Shown piece after piece: positions 1 through 32,411 of a DNA stretch of 64,000 nt. Position 1 is the first letter of the stretch. Every line of letters begins with the position of its first letter. The DNA lies in the NCBI RefSeq assembly GCF_029227915.1, contig NC_079882.1:9114001-9178000 (forward strand). The letters are read 5' to 3'. The notes below the pieces were generated by a model that saw only the letters and a program-made list of their open reading frames with translations, had not been told where the DNA came from and did not search any database. A program made the position numbers and the translations under genes. This DNA comes from Hydractinia symbiolongicarpus (taxonomy: Eukaryota; Cnidaria; Hydrozoa; Anthoathecata; Hydractiniidae).

Positions 1-600
1 AGGAGAGACTAATAACCAATATTTAAAAAGATGAAATTGAGTATTAAATTGAAAGTAAAAAAACAAAATATATATATGGTCACCAGACTCCCGGAATACG
101 AATATAATGTGATTTATCTTAAACTTTTTATCAAGACATTATATTATATAATCATGTTGACATATTTCATGCCACGTAACAGATCAAAAAATTCTTATGT
201 ATATAAACACAATTTAAATTATTCACCTCTAGAGAACAGAAGATGAGAAGGACACACCCTTGTATTTTTAATCAGTCGGTTTCTCTAGATTCTCATCTCC
301 TGCTATCAATAATATTTATAGCAACGATACTACAGCGATACAAATTAATACGGATAATAATTATGATAATAATATATGAATACAACAGCAGTTTTACTGT
401 CACGCTAACCATTTTTTAAATATTCAATAAATTTTAGAACAGGTGCGAAGAAGGGAGAGAAAATAGGTGCGACGGAGAGTAAGAATTAAAAGACAAAGTG
501 AAAAAATTTAGAATTTTCTGCAAATGATGTGACGATTGTGAATTCAAATTCAAAATGGGGGTAAATTATCCACTATATAATCATCACAAAATAAACTTAT
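1..600. other. Non-coding flank downstream of the SGK-like gene
   Basis: AT-rich sequence immediately 3' of the minus-strand SGK-like stop codon. It probably holds that gene's 3' UTR and terminator region. No coding exon, tRNA or clear transposon end was recognised. Confidence 0.5.
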
Positions 601-10867
<10,267 letters not shown>

Positions 10868-13086
10868 CTTGAAAAGCTAAAGTAAATTTATAAAAAGTAA
10901 ATAAAAAGAGTATATATATATTTATAAAATAAAACCATATCCATTCATAAAGAACAATAAAATAAAGAACACCTCTTCAATATACCTAACATAGTAAAAA
11001 AAAAATTTATTGGTAATTTCATGGAAAACGGCCAAGGGACAGAATATTTAGCCAAAATAGTCAGTTATTTCAAGATTAAACAGTACTTTATTACTCATAA
11101 TTATTACTAAAAAGGTAATTTTGTGCTTATTCTTAGTTGATTTGTTGTTGATAAAAAAGGAGAAATAAATATCCTTTATTTTGTGTAGTTTTTTTCCACG
11201 CTAGTATGAACTGTAATATTCCATTCGCAGCAAATAGATTTTTAGTATTACCTTTATTTACACTTATTTTACTACAGCAAATGAGTGCGAACCAATCTTA
11301 GATTTATCAGATAAACTGCAAATTTCATTCAAATTGATTGCGTGTGTTATTATGCTGGATATAAAAAATATACAAGTATTGGGGGCTTTTTGGCAACCTG
11401 TTATTCTATTTTGAGGATAATAGTAAACAATTTCATTTTTAAAAATTAGTTAATCTACCAGCACATAAACATAAACTGACATGTAGCTAGCTATTATAGC
11501 TAGCTAAATATCTAGCACTTTTCACTTTCTTAACACTTTTTGGTGATTACTCATTTCTGCAATAAAATACGGTTTATGCAAAAGTACAAAAAGATCATTT
11601 TTCTGATATCAGGAAAAACAAGTTATATATATAATTAAGGATAATTAAAAATAATATCTTACTGATATTAGTTTAAAAAACAGCAATGCATATGCGTTTG
11701 CCCGGTTTCAGGTCACTCCGATTCTTCTCTTGCCCCCACTTGGTTAAAGTGGTAAACATCAGCCTCAGTTTGATGTGGAATGTTTATTTTATACGAGGTC
11801 ATATTAAAATGTCTTGATAAAAGTGCAGAGGCTTGACTTAAAGCAATCCCAGTCTAGTTCAACGATTACCCATAATGCACCGACCTAAACACTCTTTATA
11901 ACACACTTACCGAGATAAATGTATTAGGAAAACTTATAAAAATTATTTTTAAGTTTGACCACTGATTTTAAAGTGCAGGAAGGGTAAAACGAAAACAATA
12001 TTTTGGCCAAAGCAAGTAGTTTCTGGTCTGGCGTCATAATCATAATGTCATGTATTTTACCATACTAAATGACATAAAGAATAAAGTTTTTAGTGTTAGC
12101 ATGTTATTATTTGTTTAATTTTTCCTCGGCTCTCATTGTATTGTTTTTCGTCCTCTTTAGCTTTATAGCTAGCCAGGAAAGTATATTACTTTCACATTAA
12201 AATTTAGTGCACAGAGTACAGTGTAGAAGCCTCTCACCAATCTTAAAGCATTAATAATGTGGGCTAGCTTTATCTTATAAATTGATATTGATCCAGCAAG
12301 GTAAAAGTACATGCAAGCATTAATATCTGCTACCTCTATTTATGCGAAGAAGGCAAGACAGGGTCCATGATGGCTGTTTCGTAACGGACAAAAATAACCA
12401 ACCGACCGGGTTAGCTACCTAATCATATTTTGCGGTATTAAACTTTTGTGTGGCTTGTTTAATTAGAGCTTTCTCATGCAATATTTTGAAAAAATTCTTC
12501 AGGACTATTCGTAATGGCTGTGGGGCGTGACTTTAAAATACCCCCTTATTTTAATTTTACAATTACATTAACCATGTAGACCAACACATAGGTCGCGCAT
12601 AGAAGCAATGCATCGCAATCATGTCCAGTAGGGTTAAATAATTTATTAAAAACTTCAATAAAAAAGAGAGTTGGTAGGGTGACTTTATCACCTAATATAT
12701 TTTATGTCTGCCTAATATGTCTTTTTTTGTATTAGCAAGTGGAGCAAGCTGGACTCCCTGTTTTCAGTAACGAAGCCTACAAAAAGTGCTAAAATGTAAA
12801 GGCCTCTTTTAAGAGATTTACAGTTTCCCTCGGTATTTTTTGCTTGTTCTTATGAGTTGCAGTATGCTGTAATTTTTTGATTTTGGTTTAAGAACAATAG
12901 ATATGTATGTACACAACATTGTGCAAGGCAGATGATAAATCTTGTGAAAGAGCTTTTTCTTTATAGTACTTCTTGTATGTTTTGCTACTGCATATAACTT
13001 GAGCCTGGGTGTATGGTCAAATGAGCAAAATGGTGGTCTACTTTTAAAGTATTCAATGTTTCTTTGTAGTTAAATAATATTTCATA
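10868..13086. promoter_or_regulatory. Head-to-head intergenic region between SGK-like and LAPTM4-like genes
   Basis: 2.2 kb separating two divergent start codons. It must hold both promoters and probably non-coding first exons; the SGK ATG lies right after an acceptor-like sequence. No TATA box or specific site could be assigned with confidence. No coding exon or transposon end was seen. Confidence 0.5.
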
Positions 13087-15721
13087 ATGAAGACAACTGA
13101 AGATGGAGAAATACGTATTGAAAATTCAAATGAAGACAGACGAGCACCATCTTGCTGTTTTTGTTTAGATGTCAGAATTGGAGCTATTTTAATTGGATTG
13201 ATGTATTTGGTATGCATTTAAGTTTAACTATAAACTTCTGAATATAAATCCTATTACCAAAATTGATAGATATATACTTATTTATCAATAGCAGTTATAT
13301 ACAATTTAAATAAAAATATAATAAATAAAGAAAATAAATATAATAATTGGTCAGGGTAACAAAATTAAAATATATAATGCTATTGAAGGGAGACCATACC
13401 TAATAGCATGAAGCTAAGTCAAGGTTATGGCCCTTGGACAATTAAAGTCCACAAGTCTTTAACCATAAGTCCTTAAAGTTAATTTATCATTTGTACTTAC
13501 AATTCCTTTAGATTGTATATTCCGCAATCATGGTTGGAAAAACATCAAAAGCATTAGTGGAAGAGGAAAAGAATGATCAAGATTGGAAGTACTATGTTGA
13601 TATGCATGAAGTGATCGCTCAACGCCATAATGGTGAGATGCTGCCTTTTAATTAAACAATAATCTTTAGTTGATTATAGGTAATCCAACTGTAGAACTGC
13701 ATGGTATATAAATACAGTTTTTTGGCATGGAGATTCGTTCTCATGATACCATTACACATCTGATCTTTACTTTCTATAGTTGACCAAAAACTAGTTGGAA
13801 TGATAATTGCATCATTGATCTTCGTTCTTGTTGTGTTGATGATTTATGGAGCTGCTTTGGTAAGAAACTAGTATCATTTTTTTGTAAGAACCAGGAAATT
13901 AGAGTTCAGCGGCAGGTGTTCTTATTACTATCTCCCTTGCGAGGACAGTATTGGTTTCTAACTTGTAACTAACTATGTCCCAAATTGCCGCTGCGGAAGT
14001 TATAAACAAGGTTTTGTTTGCCATGTTTTATTTTAGAAACCGTTTCCTAGGATTCGAACCAGCACCAATAACCAACTAGGCTCTTCTTGATTCAAAATCT
14101 AATAAACGCTTTTTTGTATATCAAATATATTTATATCAAAATTCTAATCAGGCTTATCATTATTTTTTATTTTCTGTTTTTTTAAACAATAGACCTATTC
14201 TTTTTAAACCAAAATTCTTATAAAAGAAAAAGCATGTAGGTGTACACTATTCACTTTATTTAATACTTCCCTGCCCAAGTTCTCCTTGTTTTGCTTTATG
14301 TTAACAACCTTTAACACTCATCTTGATAACCATCACCGCTGCCCCTTTAATTATTTGGTTCTAATGTATCACACCTTTTATAAGAAATTTTGTTTTGGCT
14401 TGTCTTTCAGGTTAAAAAAATTGTTGTTTAGAATAATAAGAAGTAAGAATGATGACTAGCTTCGTTAGAATTTTGATATTTTTTTAAAAAGCGTGTATAC
14501 CCTGAAGCAACATGTTTAAAATAATTTTTTTTAAAAATTACTTTTTTAATAACGCTGGTTGCACTATATTTAGCTGCTCTAAATTTGGGCAAACTTAGTT
14601 AACATCTTAAGGTTTTATTGTGTCACACAGGCCAAGTGGCATGCAGTGCATGCGACTTCGCCTGTGCAGCACTACTTTGGGCTTTTTCATGCGAAAATTA
14701 AACAACAGAATTGGGCGTGCCACCATTTATATGAATGTATTGCAGTTGCATCTTTTTAAAATGAGATAATTTATGCAGCTTCTGCATTTGGTTGTTATTG
14801 TTTTGTTTTTGTATTGTGAACATTTGTTTATTTATTTTACCATGTATTATAAATATTTAAGATGCAAAAAATTTTCAGTCATTCCCAGCCTGTATGGCTT
14901 TGTTGTTCACATTGCTTTTAATTTTTTTTTAATTGTTATTTTTTCGTATTTAGAGAAGATCGAATTTCATCGTTCCTTTTTTTTGTTGGCAAGTGTTTGA
15001 GATGTGTCGATCAGTTTTGATTGCTGCTACCACCGTCAACCAAGCTGCTCGAGTAAAATTTATAATGGAAATGGTAAGAACTCTTATGCATTATTCACAT
15101 ACAGTTTATTCTGTAATTTACACTCATAATTCATTTTTTATGATCATTTTTCTGTCCTTAGCAAACTGGTGATGACAAACTTATAAATATGAGCCTTCCT
15201 CGATTCCGCATGATATTGATCACTGTTTGGCTTATTGTTCTCACTATTATGGTAAGATTCTTACATATCGTTCTTTTTCACTGTGATTCCAATGTTTTCT
15301 ATACAAAAGAAAATGGATCAATTTATTATCCTGAATAAATGTGTGAAGGAATAAATGGATGAATGAAAGTTTTCGAGTTCCACAGATTAATTTTTTGTGA
15401 CGTCGTATGTTCTAGTTGTACCTGATGACTGTGATCTGGGTTTGTTTTAAACACTGCAAGTCAGTTGAAGACCGACAGGAAAGATTGGAAGCAAACCCCT
15501 CATATTTCGCCTATCATACTGCGGATATGGATGCTGAGGTATGGACACTAAACACCTTTTCTACTGTACGCATTGTGGATTCTTCTGAATGCGCAATTTG
15601 TTTATCAGCCTAAATAAGTTACTGTCGATACTATTTTTACTTTTTATATTTCTTTCAGAATCTTCTTCCAAGTTACGACGATGTATTGAAGGCCAACCCA
15701 CCACCCGCGTACACACAGTAA
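13087..15721 (+). CDS. LAPTM4: LAPTM4-family lysosomal transmembrane protein
   Basis: Family members are four-helix proteins of late endosomes and lysosomes that bind NEDD4-type ubiquitin ligases through PY motifs. Seven exons join in frame (239 aa; human LAPTM4A is 233): 13087-13209, 13512-13632, 13780-13859, 14954-15073, 15162-15251, 15416-15538, 15659-15721. The N-terminal CCFCLDVRIGAILIG matches the family's cysteine-rich entry into helix 1. Hydrophobic helices lie at about residues 31-49, 85-108, 113-136 and 165-188. The C-terminus contains LPSYDD and ends in PPPAYTQ, giving LPxY and PPxY-type PY motifs. The ATG is the first in the exon and opens an acidic, soluble N-terminus. I am sure of the family; whether it is nearer the vertebrate A or B paralogue cannot be told here. 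Confidence 0.93.
13885..14095 (-). repeat. Possible degraded tRNA-derived SINE
   Basis: On the minus strand there is an exact RNA polymerase III B-box-like GGTTCGAATCC near 14045-14065, preceded by a tRNA D-arm-like stretch. The spacing is shorter than in an intact tRNA, so this is a damaged or partial SINE head inside the third LAPTM4 intron. The 3' boundary is a guess. Confidence 0.35.
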
Positions 15722-16104
15722 CGAGACAAGAAAAAGATTCGTTTTAAAGGAGATGACAGTGTTTTTTGTATTTTGTCACTTGCAGGTGAATTGTAGTAGT
15801 AATATGTAAGATTTAGTTAAAAGCATCTCGTAGTATTTTGCTATATATATATAATACTCTATTAATTCAAATACGCCAATGCTGCAACGAAGTATCAACT
15901 GAAATATAGATCTACTTGTTCAACATCCATATTTACGCTAGAGTTGAGTTCGTAAGATTTTATTTTCTCCACACTTTTGTTTATACATTGTAACAGAAAA
16001 CGAGGGTGACGACTTAATACTTGTAATAAAAAAAATATTGGGAAAACTGTTTTCGTTTCTCTATCCCTTCCTTGTGTGTTCATTTTTCAGCTATTAGGGC
16101 TTGA
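15722..16104. other. LAPTM4 3' UTR and downstream spacer
   Basis: Non-coding sequence after the LAPTM4-like stop codon, AT-rich, with no clear element until the 54-bp direct repeat at 16105. Confidence 0.45.
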
Positions 16105-16158
16105 TAAGTCTTGGGAAATATTAAAGTTGCAGAGACGATGTTAGACTGGTAGATGTCT
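16105..16158. repeat. 54-bp direct repeat, left copy
   Basis: It runs from TAAGTCTTGGG to AGATGTCT and matches 19295-19348 at 52 of 54 positions in the same orientation. The pair encloses the Helitron array and the DIRS-like remnant. The right copy touches the DIRS-like inverted repeat, so this may be a terminal piece of that element. Confidence 0.7.
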
Positions 16159-16287
16159 GTCGTCTTAGCTTTAGCTTAAAAGGTCGTCATATAATTTACC
16201 CTACAAAACTTTACAATACTCTGCAAAACCACAATAGCATTATTTCTCTCACAAGACTGTTAAAGCACACTATGAAATTATTACATA

Positions 16288-17270
16288 CTAGTCGTTAGCC
16301 CGTGGAAAATCCACGGGTTCGCCCGTCCCTTTTATACCGCATTGCGTGCTTCTCGCTATTGCGCAGCTAAGCCACCATTTTGCGTGACAGACAGACAGAC
16401 GTATACGAGCATTATTATATAGACTAGCCGTTAACCCGTGGAAAAATCCACGGGGTCGCCCGTCCTTTATATACCGCATTTCGTGTTTCCGTAACAGGAC
16501 GCGGCTTTCGCGGACAGACAGACAAAATACGGCTATTATTAAAGAGGCTAGCCGTTAACCCGTGGAAAAATCCACGGGGTCGCCCGTCCTTTATATATCG
16601 CATTTCGTGTTTTTGTAACAGGACGCAGTTTTCGCGGACAGACAGACAAAATACGGCTATTATTAAAGAGACTAGTCGTTACCCGTGGAAAAATCCACGG
16701 GGTCGCCCGTCCTTTATATATCGCATTTCGTGTTTCCGTAACAGGACGCGGCTTTCGCGGACAGACAGACAAAATACGACTATTATTAAAGAGATATTAT
16801 TATAGAGACTAGCCGTTAACCCGTGGAAAAATCCACGGGGTCGCCCGTCCTTTATATATCGCATTTCGTGTTTTTGTAACAGGACGCAGTTTTCGCGGAC
16901 AGACAGACAAAATACGGCTATTATTAAAGAGACTAGTCGTTAGCCCGTGGAAAAATCCACGGGTTCGCCCGTCCTTTAAATTTGCCCGTGGCAACAAAGT
17001 GGATAAAAATATATCGCATTTGATATTCGTGTCTCCGTAGCACGATTTTCTAACTCAGCGGGGGGTCCGCGCAGAGACAGACAGACGACGGCTATTATTA
17101 TAGAGACTAGACGTTGCCCGTGGAAAAATCCACGGGGTCGCATGTCCTTTAAATTAACCTGTTGCAACAAAGTGGACAGAAATATATCGCATTTGGTATT
17201 GATGCGCATTTTAAAAATTTCGTGTTTCCGTTACGGGACACGGCTTTCGCGGACACACAGACAGACAGAA
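16288..17270 (-). mobile_element. Head-to-tail array of seven short Helitron-like units
   Basis: Units begin, on the plus strand, at CTAG positions 16288, 16424, 16548, 16672, 16809, 16933 and 17107. Each has CTAG, GTCGTTA or CCGTTAA, a hairpin CCGTGGA-(A)n-TCCACGG, then a body ending in an inverse TCT-ATAATA-like 5' end. The first unit abuts the second with no spacer. Periods are 124-137 bp, then 174 bp. Read on the minus strand, each unit is a complete miniature Helitron (5' TC, 3' hairpin plus CTAG). The repeated bodies create several meaningless open frames, which I left out. Confidence 0.75.
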
Positions 17271-17595
17271 CTTTCTCCTTAACTTTAGGGTGGGTGGGAG
17301 GGTGCTTGAATACTTAGAAGCCAATCGACGTGTCATTGAATTTTCTGAAAATCCGCCCTTTTGCTTAAAATCACGTGACAACGTGATACCGAGGTTATTA
17401 CTGTAAGGCCTGTTCTACACCGAAAATAAATTCTATTGATTTCTAATTTGCTTTGCTTAAACGAAATTAACCTTATTTATTTTTCCGTAGCCAGACTTAA
17501 CAGAATAAAAACAAGTTGTTTGAGAAGAGGAGTCGTTTTAGCTTGTACTTAAAAGTAGGGGTTATTGGTCGTATTTCTTTAAAACCTAATGCTTT

Positions 17596-18453
17596 TTAGA
17601 CTGAAAGTAACGTGTTGAGATTATCTTGGACGTATCCATCTTTGGCTGATTCCGATTTCCAACGCTTATGTTGTTTGAATAGCCTGTCTGCCACTCCGCC
17701 ATTTGCAGCCGCTGTTGCACCACCGGATCTAAGGCTATGTAGGCCAAACTTTGATTTTTCTAAACCGATACTGTCCAGCTCTTCTAGGAGTATTTCCCTC
17801 ATTCTTGTGTATAATAAGCTCTTTCCATTTCTCAGAGTTCCAATCGGATTAGATTTTGTCACAGTAACTGCTCTAAAAATAAATTCCTCTGAAGTCTCGT
17901 CCGTTAACTTTGTAAGTTCTAAGTACACTTTTAGGTTTTGGACTGGACATAATTCGTTTCCAGTCTTACTAATAAAAATCCAATTTCCTGCTCTGCAAAC
18001 GTCAGTTTTGCATTTTTCTATGAACAGTTTCATGTAAGATTCACAAATTGATACATCACAACGTCAAAGACTGGCTATCTCGGAAAATATCATAAACCCT
18101 GTATAGCCATTTAAGCATATTGCTAATGTCGTCATATTGTATATGTTTTTACTCTGCGAACGTTTTGCGTGCAATAACTTTAATTCAATTGTAATAGGTT
18201 GTTTTCTATTTTTTTTGGTAGAAAGAATTCGTTTAGAAGCCCCAAGCATTTCAGTAACAATAGGATTTTCACATGGGTTTTTGTACCCTCCGAGAAGATG
18301 AAAAAACTTTATAGCATAATAAGCACCTTCGATTTTTGACAAAGACCAACCGGACTGAACTCCGCTTAATATAAACAACGCAATAGTGGTTGGTTTGGCT
18401 GGCGTAACTGACACTGTAAAAGACTTACACCAGTGTTCCCAAAGGTTGAACAA
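17596..18453 (-). pseudogene. Tyrosine recombinase of the DIRS-like element, broken
   Basis: About 286 codons in one frame interrupted by a single TGA at 18064-18066. The N-terminal part resembles the helical core-binding domain of retroelement tyrosine recombinases, including the typical SGVQSGWSLSKIEGAYYAI-like region. The C-terminal catalytic part shows GLHSLRSGGAT (the H-x-x-R box), a downstream KRWKS, and a Tyr in DGYVQDNL as the likely nucleophile. These features fit the eukaryotic DIRS/Ngaro/Crypton-type recombinases, which are common in invertebrate genomes. The upstream RNase H remnant argues for DIRS rather than Crypton. The frame opens at 18453 without an ATG, consistent with a fused or truncated upstream part. 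Confidence 0.8.
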
Positions 18454-18569
18454 CGATTAATATTTCTTCAGGGTATTCTCCTCTCTACAAAATGATATAT
18501 ATGTTAGCAACTCAGTAGCCAAATGTTTTATTTTCAAGTGTTTTGTGATAAAGTCTAAAAGGGAGAAAG

Positions 18570-19215
18570 TTATGACAATTTGATTCTACTTGAACTTTCA
18601 GAGTGTAGTATTGTGCTCTTAATCAAAGTCCCAGTGGACCAGTACTCATACCCTGTGGTCCCAGCGGATGCATTTTGCCCTGTGGCATTTTTGCTGAAAT
18701 CCAAATTAACAGTTAGCATTGGTGAAAAGAATTTTTCGCTGCCAATGAAACACTTCTTTTTTTTTCCCCGTGATACACATACTTTTGGTTCACCAAAAAC
18801 CTTTCTGTCTGTGATTGTTTTCTGAAAACAGGAGTGGCCAGAAACAAGCAGAAGGCCAATAAGGTAACACAATTACACCTTTGCATTTTGAAGTTTTCAT
18901 GTGTTTTAACAATTTTTCTACAAGTCTTGTTGGAGGTACTATGTAGTTGTTTTCGCCTTTCCAATCGTAATTTAGCGCATTTACTCCTTCTGTATTGGGA
19001 CAATAGAATTTTAAATAAAACAGACATATCTTTTTGTTGTCGTTGTCGGCAAATCTGCCAACAGTAAAAGGTCCCCACAGTTGGTTCAAATTATTATAAA
19101 GCTCTTCTTTTACTTGCCAGTCATGGTGATCTATCATACGACTAAGAGTGTTAGCAAATCTTAAATGTTCTCTTGGAATCCAGTTTACCGTAACACGACT
19201 CCTCTTCTCAAACAA
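18570..19215 (-). pseudogene. RNase H / connection region remnant of the DIRS-like element
   Basis: The first part (19215-18790) carries VNWIPREHLRFANTLSR and WGPFTVGRFAD, typical of the RNase H to recombinase stretch of DIRS-like polyproteins. It shifts to another frame near 18810, where coding similarity continues (KVFGEPKVCVSRGKKKK, FSPMLTVNLDFSK). At least one frameshift is therefore present. The start lies inside the right inverted repeat, so the reverse transcriptase has been lost. Confidence 0.7.
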
Positions 19216-19294
19216 CTTGTTTTTATTCTGTCAAGTCTGGCTACGGGAAATAAAAAATACGGTTAATTTCGTTTAAGCAAAGCGAATTAGAAAT

Positions 19295-19348
19295 TAAGTC
19301 TTGGGAAATATTAAATTTGCAGAGACGATGTTACACTGGTAGATGTCT
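19295..19348. repeat. 54-bp direct repeat, right copy
   Basis: Same sequence as 16105-16158 with two substitutions. It directly abuts the right inverted repeat of the DIRS-like element. Confidence 0.7.
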
Positions 19349-21507
19349 AACATGAAGGTACCTCAAACCACCTCGTACCAATAGTATTAGCCGTTGCGTC
19401 TGTCAGTGACACATCTGTCATTTTAATTTCTGTCTCAATATGGTCAAGAATCACATTTTATCTATGTCGAGGTATTTTGTCAGATACATACTTTAATTTC
19501 TGCACCTAAAGTATGGTGTATCTTATTATTGAAGCCGAGGATTTTATGTTTAATCCAAATAAAGGGGTATTTCTTCTTGCATGTAGAAATGATAAATGGT
19601 GCATGTCTTAGTCATCCATCGCTCGTAATTTGTGATACAAGAATCAAATTCCTTACCCAAGAAGGCTAGAAAAACAACTACCCTCATAGTTGTGACTAGC
19701 TACTCGAATCAAAATATCTGTTCAACCTCGTCCCCGGGCTTGTTATGTTTTTATATTTTGACGAAAAAAAAGCTAAAAAGCTCTGGGACGGCATATGTTT
19801 TGTCTTGTGTACTGAGCTTGGTGACAAGGCCCAATGTCTTTTACTTCTTATTGCAAAAAAGTTAGCGCATATTATTATTTGCAACAAGGACGGGAACATC
19901 TGCGAGGAAGAAAATACTAGTATTTTTTTAATGCGCATGTGCAGGTCAGTGTAAACCCTCAAAAACAAATTTGAGTAGAACGTAATAATTTAACGAATTA
20001 AAATGTCATGGAAATATTCCAGTTTAAAGCACGCAGACAAACCGCAAGACTTTTACTAGAACAGGTATGCGCAATTATTTTAGGGATTTATTTAGAAAGG
20101 ATATCTGCCAGACCAGAAAATGCCAAGAAAATAACCTTGAAAACCTTGAAATAGAAACATTGTTAAGCTGTAACTCGTTATATGAGAATATAATTTTTTC
20201 CCTAAATTTTGTGCTCAACGGCTTGTTGTCAGTTTCGTCAATTCTTGACAGTAGCTATTGTTGCTGCCAAAGAGCGACACAATTTAACAGAACTCGTACT
20301 TGTTTTCAACGGTGGTAAAGTTTATGCCTAACTTTGCAGTGCAGCAACAAGAACACATGTGTTTTGTAAACACCAAGAATGACAAATACTTGGTCAACAC
20401 CAAAAATGAACGAATATGACGAAACAATTATTCATGTCATGTCTTTACTAGTATGAACAATGAAGACTAATTTCCAACTGCCTGCAAAAATTCAAAAAAC
20501 ATCATAGATATATGTCCCTTGAGACATACCTAAGGCCATTACCATTATGTAAAGAACAAAGGTAATGACAATAAGCATGCCTCAATGCATAACAGTCCCT
20601 AAGGAACACAACTAAATATAATGAATCAAAAACCTTTATACACATAGAGACTCGTACACTCATAAACATTAAAACAGATACATGAACAAAACAAAGACTG
20701 TTTCAGCTATATTTGTTTTTGCTTTATTTCACGTTGTCGCTATCGTTTAACTTTTCGTAATCAATTTTTGGCGCGCTTTTCACACGACCAGTTTTCATGG
20801 ACAGTTATTGACGTCGTTGCAAATGGTCCTGTCCTTGCTTCGTAAAATCCTTAATTGCCGATTGCGACGTGATTTAGAAATGGTTGACACACGAGAATAA
20901 GATAACCAATACCTAAGTTCATAACTTCGTAAATAAAGAAATTAAAAAGAAAGTTGCGGACGTTAAGTAACTTCGTCCGAAATTAAACACTCAGAACTTT
21001 TTTTTAAGAACGAAATTGCCACGTGCCAGTTCCTGATGTGAATCTTCAAAGTTCTGATTAACAGACTAAAACGAACTGAATAAGTTAATTTCCAGTCTTT
21101 GAAATCCTAAATCCCTCCAACCCCTAGACAGCAACCTTGGTATCACCTCCTCAAGGACAATGACATGCGAAAAAAACTTACACTATAAAACTTTTAAGGA
21201 TCTTTAAAAATGTGTCAGGGGCCCAGTTTAAGTAGCGTGCAAGAAACACACAAAAATAACTATTTAATGAACAGTTTATTATCTATCTATAAGTTTCTAC
21301 AACAAATATATTTTTTTCTGCTTTAGCTTGGTTTTTAAATAAAAGAACACTAGAAAATGAAAGCTGACTTTCCATAAAAAAGCATTTTGCTCTGTGTTTT
21401 ATTACTAAACTTCTACTTCGTCGAGGTCTATCCTTTGTGCGTAACAAAAATATTAGCAAATTTCAAAAAATATTAAAATATACAGTCTATGATACAGTGT
21501 ACGCAGT
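19349..21507. other. Intergenic region downstream of HADHA
   Basis: About 2.1 kb between the DIRS-like remnant and the HADHA stop codon. Short open frames here lack recognisable domains and sensible splice context. The HADHA 3' UTR should lie at the right-hand end. Nothing else was recognised. Confidence 0.5.
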
Positions 21508-31975
<10,468 letters not shown>

Positions 31976-32411
31976 GTTTAGTTTTTGGCTTGACTTGATA
32001 AGGTTAGTTAGGTGCAATTCACTTCCTCACTTCTTAACCTCTTGTATCGTACCCCAATACCAAAATAACATAAGGTGTATATAGTCGAGTTTCTTCCCTA
32101 GCCGACCTTTGATTGCAGTGAGGACAGAACCTTTTGGCGATGACAGGCGAAGTCTAGCAAATAGTCCAAAGTCCAATTCTTTGAACGGCAACAGTTAAAT
32201 ATTATACGGAACATTAAAGCATAGAAGATATGTGTACATGTTTTAGTCAATTTTTGTAACATATAATACTTATATTTTTAAAATCAAACAACAAACTACC
32301 TATTCTTGATATTTGAATTTCTTCTTATTTAAAATTTATGAAATTTTCATAATAAAAAGCATTTAATAAAAACTAATGTCTATTATGGAGGCGTAAGCTG
32401 TAAAATAAAAA
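31976..32411. promoter_or_regulatory. Bidirectional promoter region of HADHA and EEF1E1
   Basis: Only 436 bp separate the two divergent ATG codons. Both transcripts must start within this stretch or in overlapping 5' UTRs. It is AT-rich, with no obvious CpG island and no TATA box that I would commit to. Confidence 0.6.

Larger units (their letters stand above)
17440..19294 (-). mobile_element. Internally deleted DIRS-like tyrosine-recombinase retroelement
   Basis: Bounded by inverted repeats of about 96-99 bp: 17440-17535 and 19196-19294, which match nearly throughout (shared cores include CAAGTTGTTTGAGAAGAGG). Between them, on the minus strand, are an RNase H-region remnant and then a tyrosine recombinase, the gene order of DIRS-type elements. 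No gag or reverse transcriptase is present: the right inverted repeat runs straight into RNase H coding. The copy therefore looks internally deleted and, given the stop and frameshifts, dead. Confidence 0.75.

Noticed and set aside
16288-17209. Several overlapping minus-strand open frames with repeated GRATPWIFPRV-like peptides
   Set aside because: They are read-through of the tandem Helitron units, not genes.
17596-18453. Active integrase or host-domesticated recombinase
   Set aside because: An internal TGA and frameshifts upstream show a dead retroelement remnant.
19696-20318. Small open frames downstream of the DIRS-like element
   Set aside because: No domain, no consistent splice context and overlapping frames on both strands.
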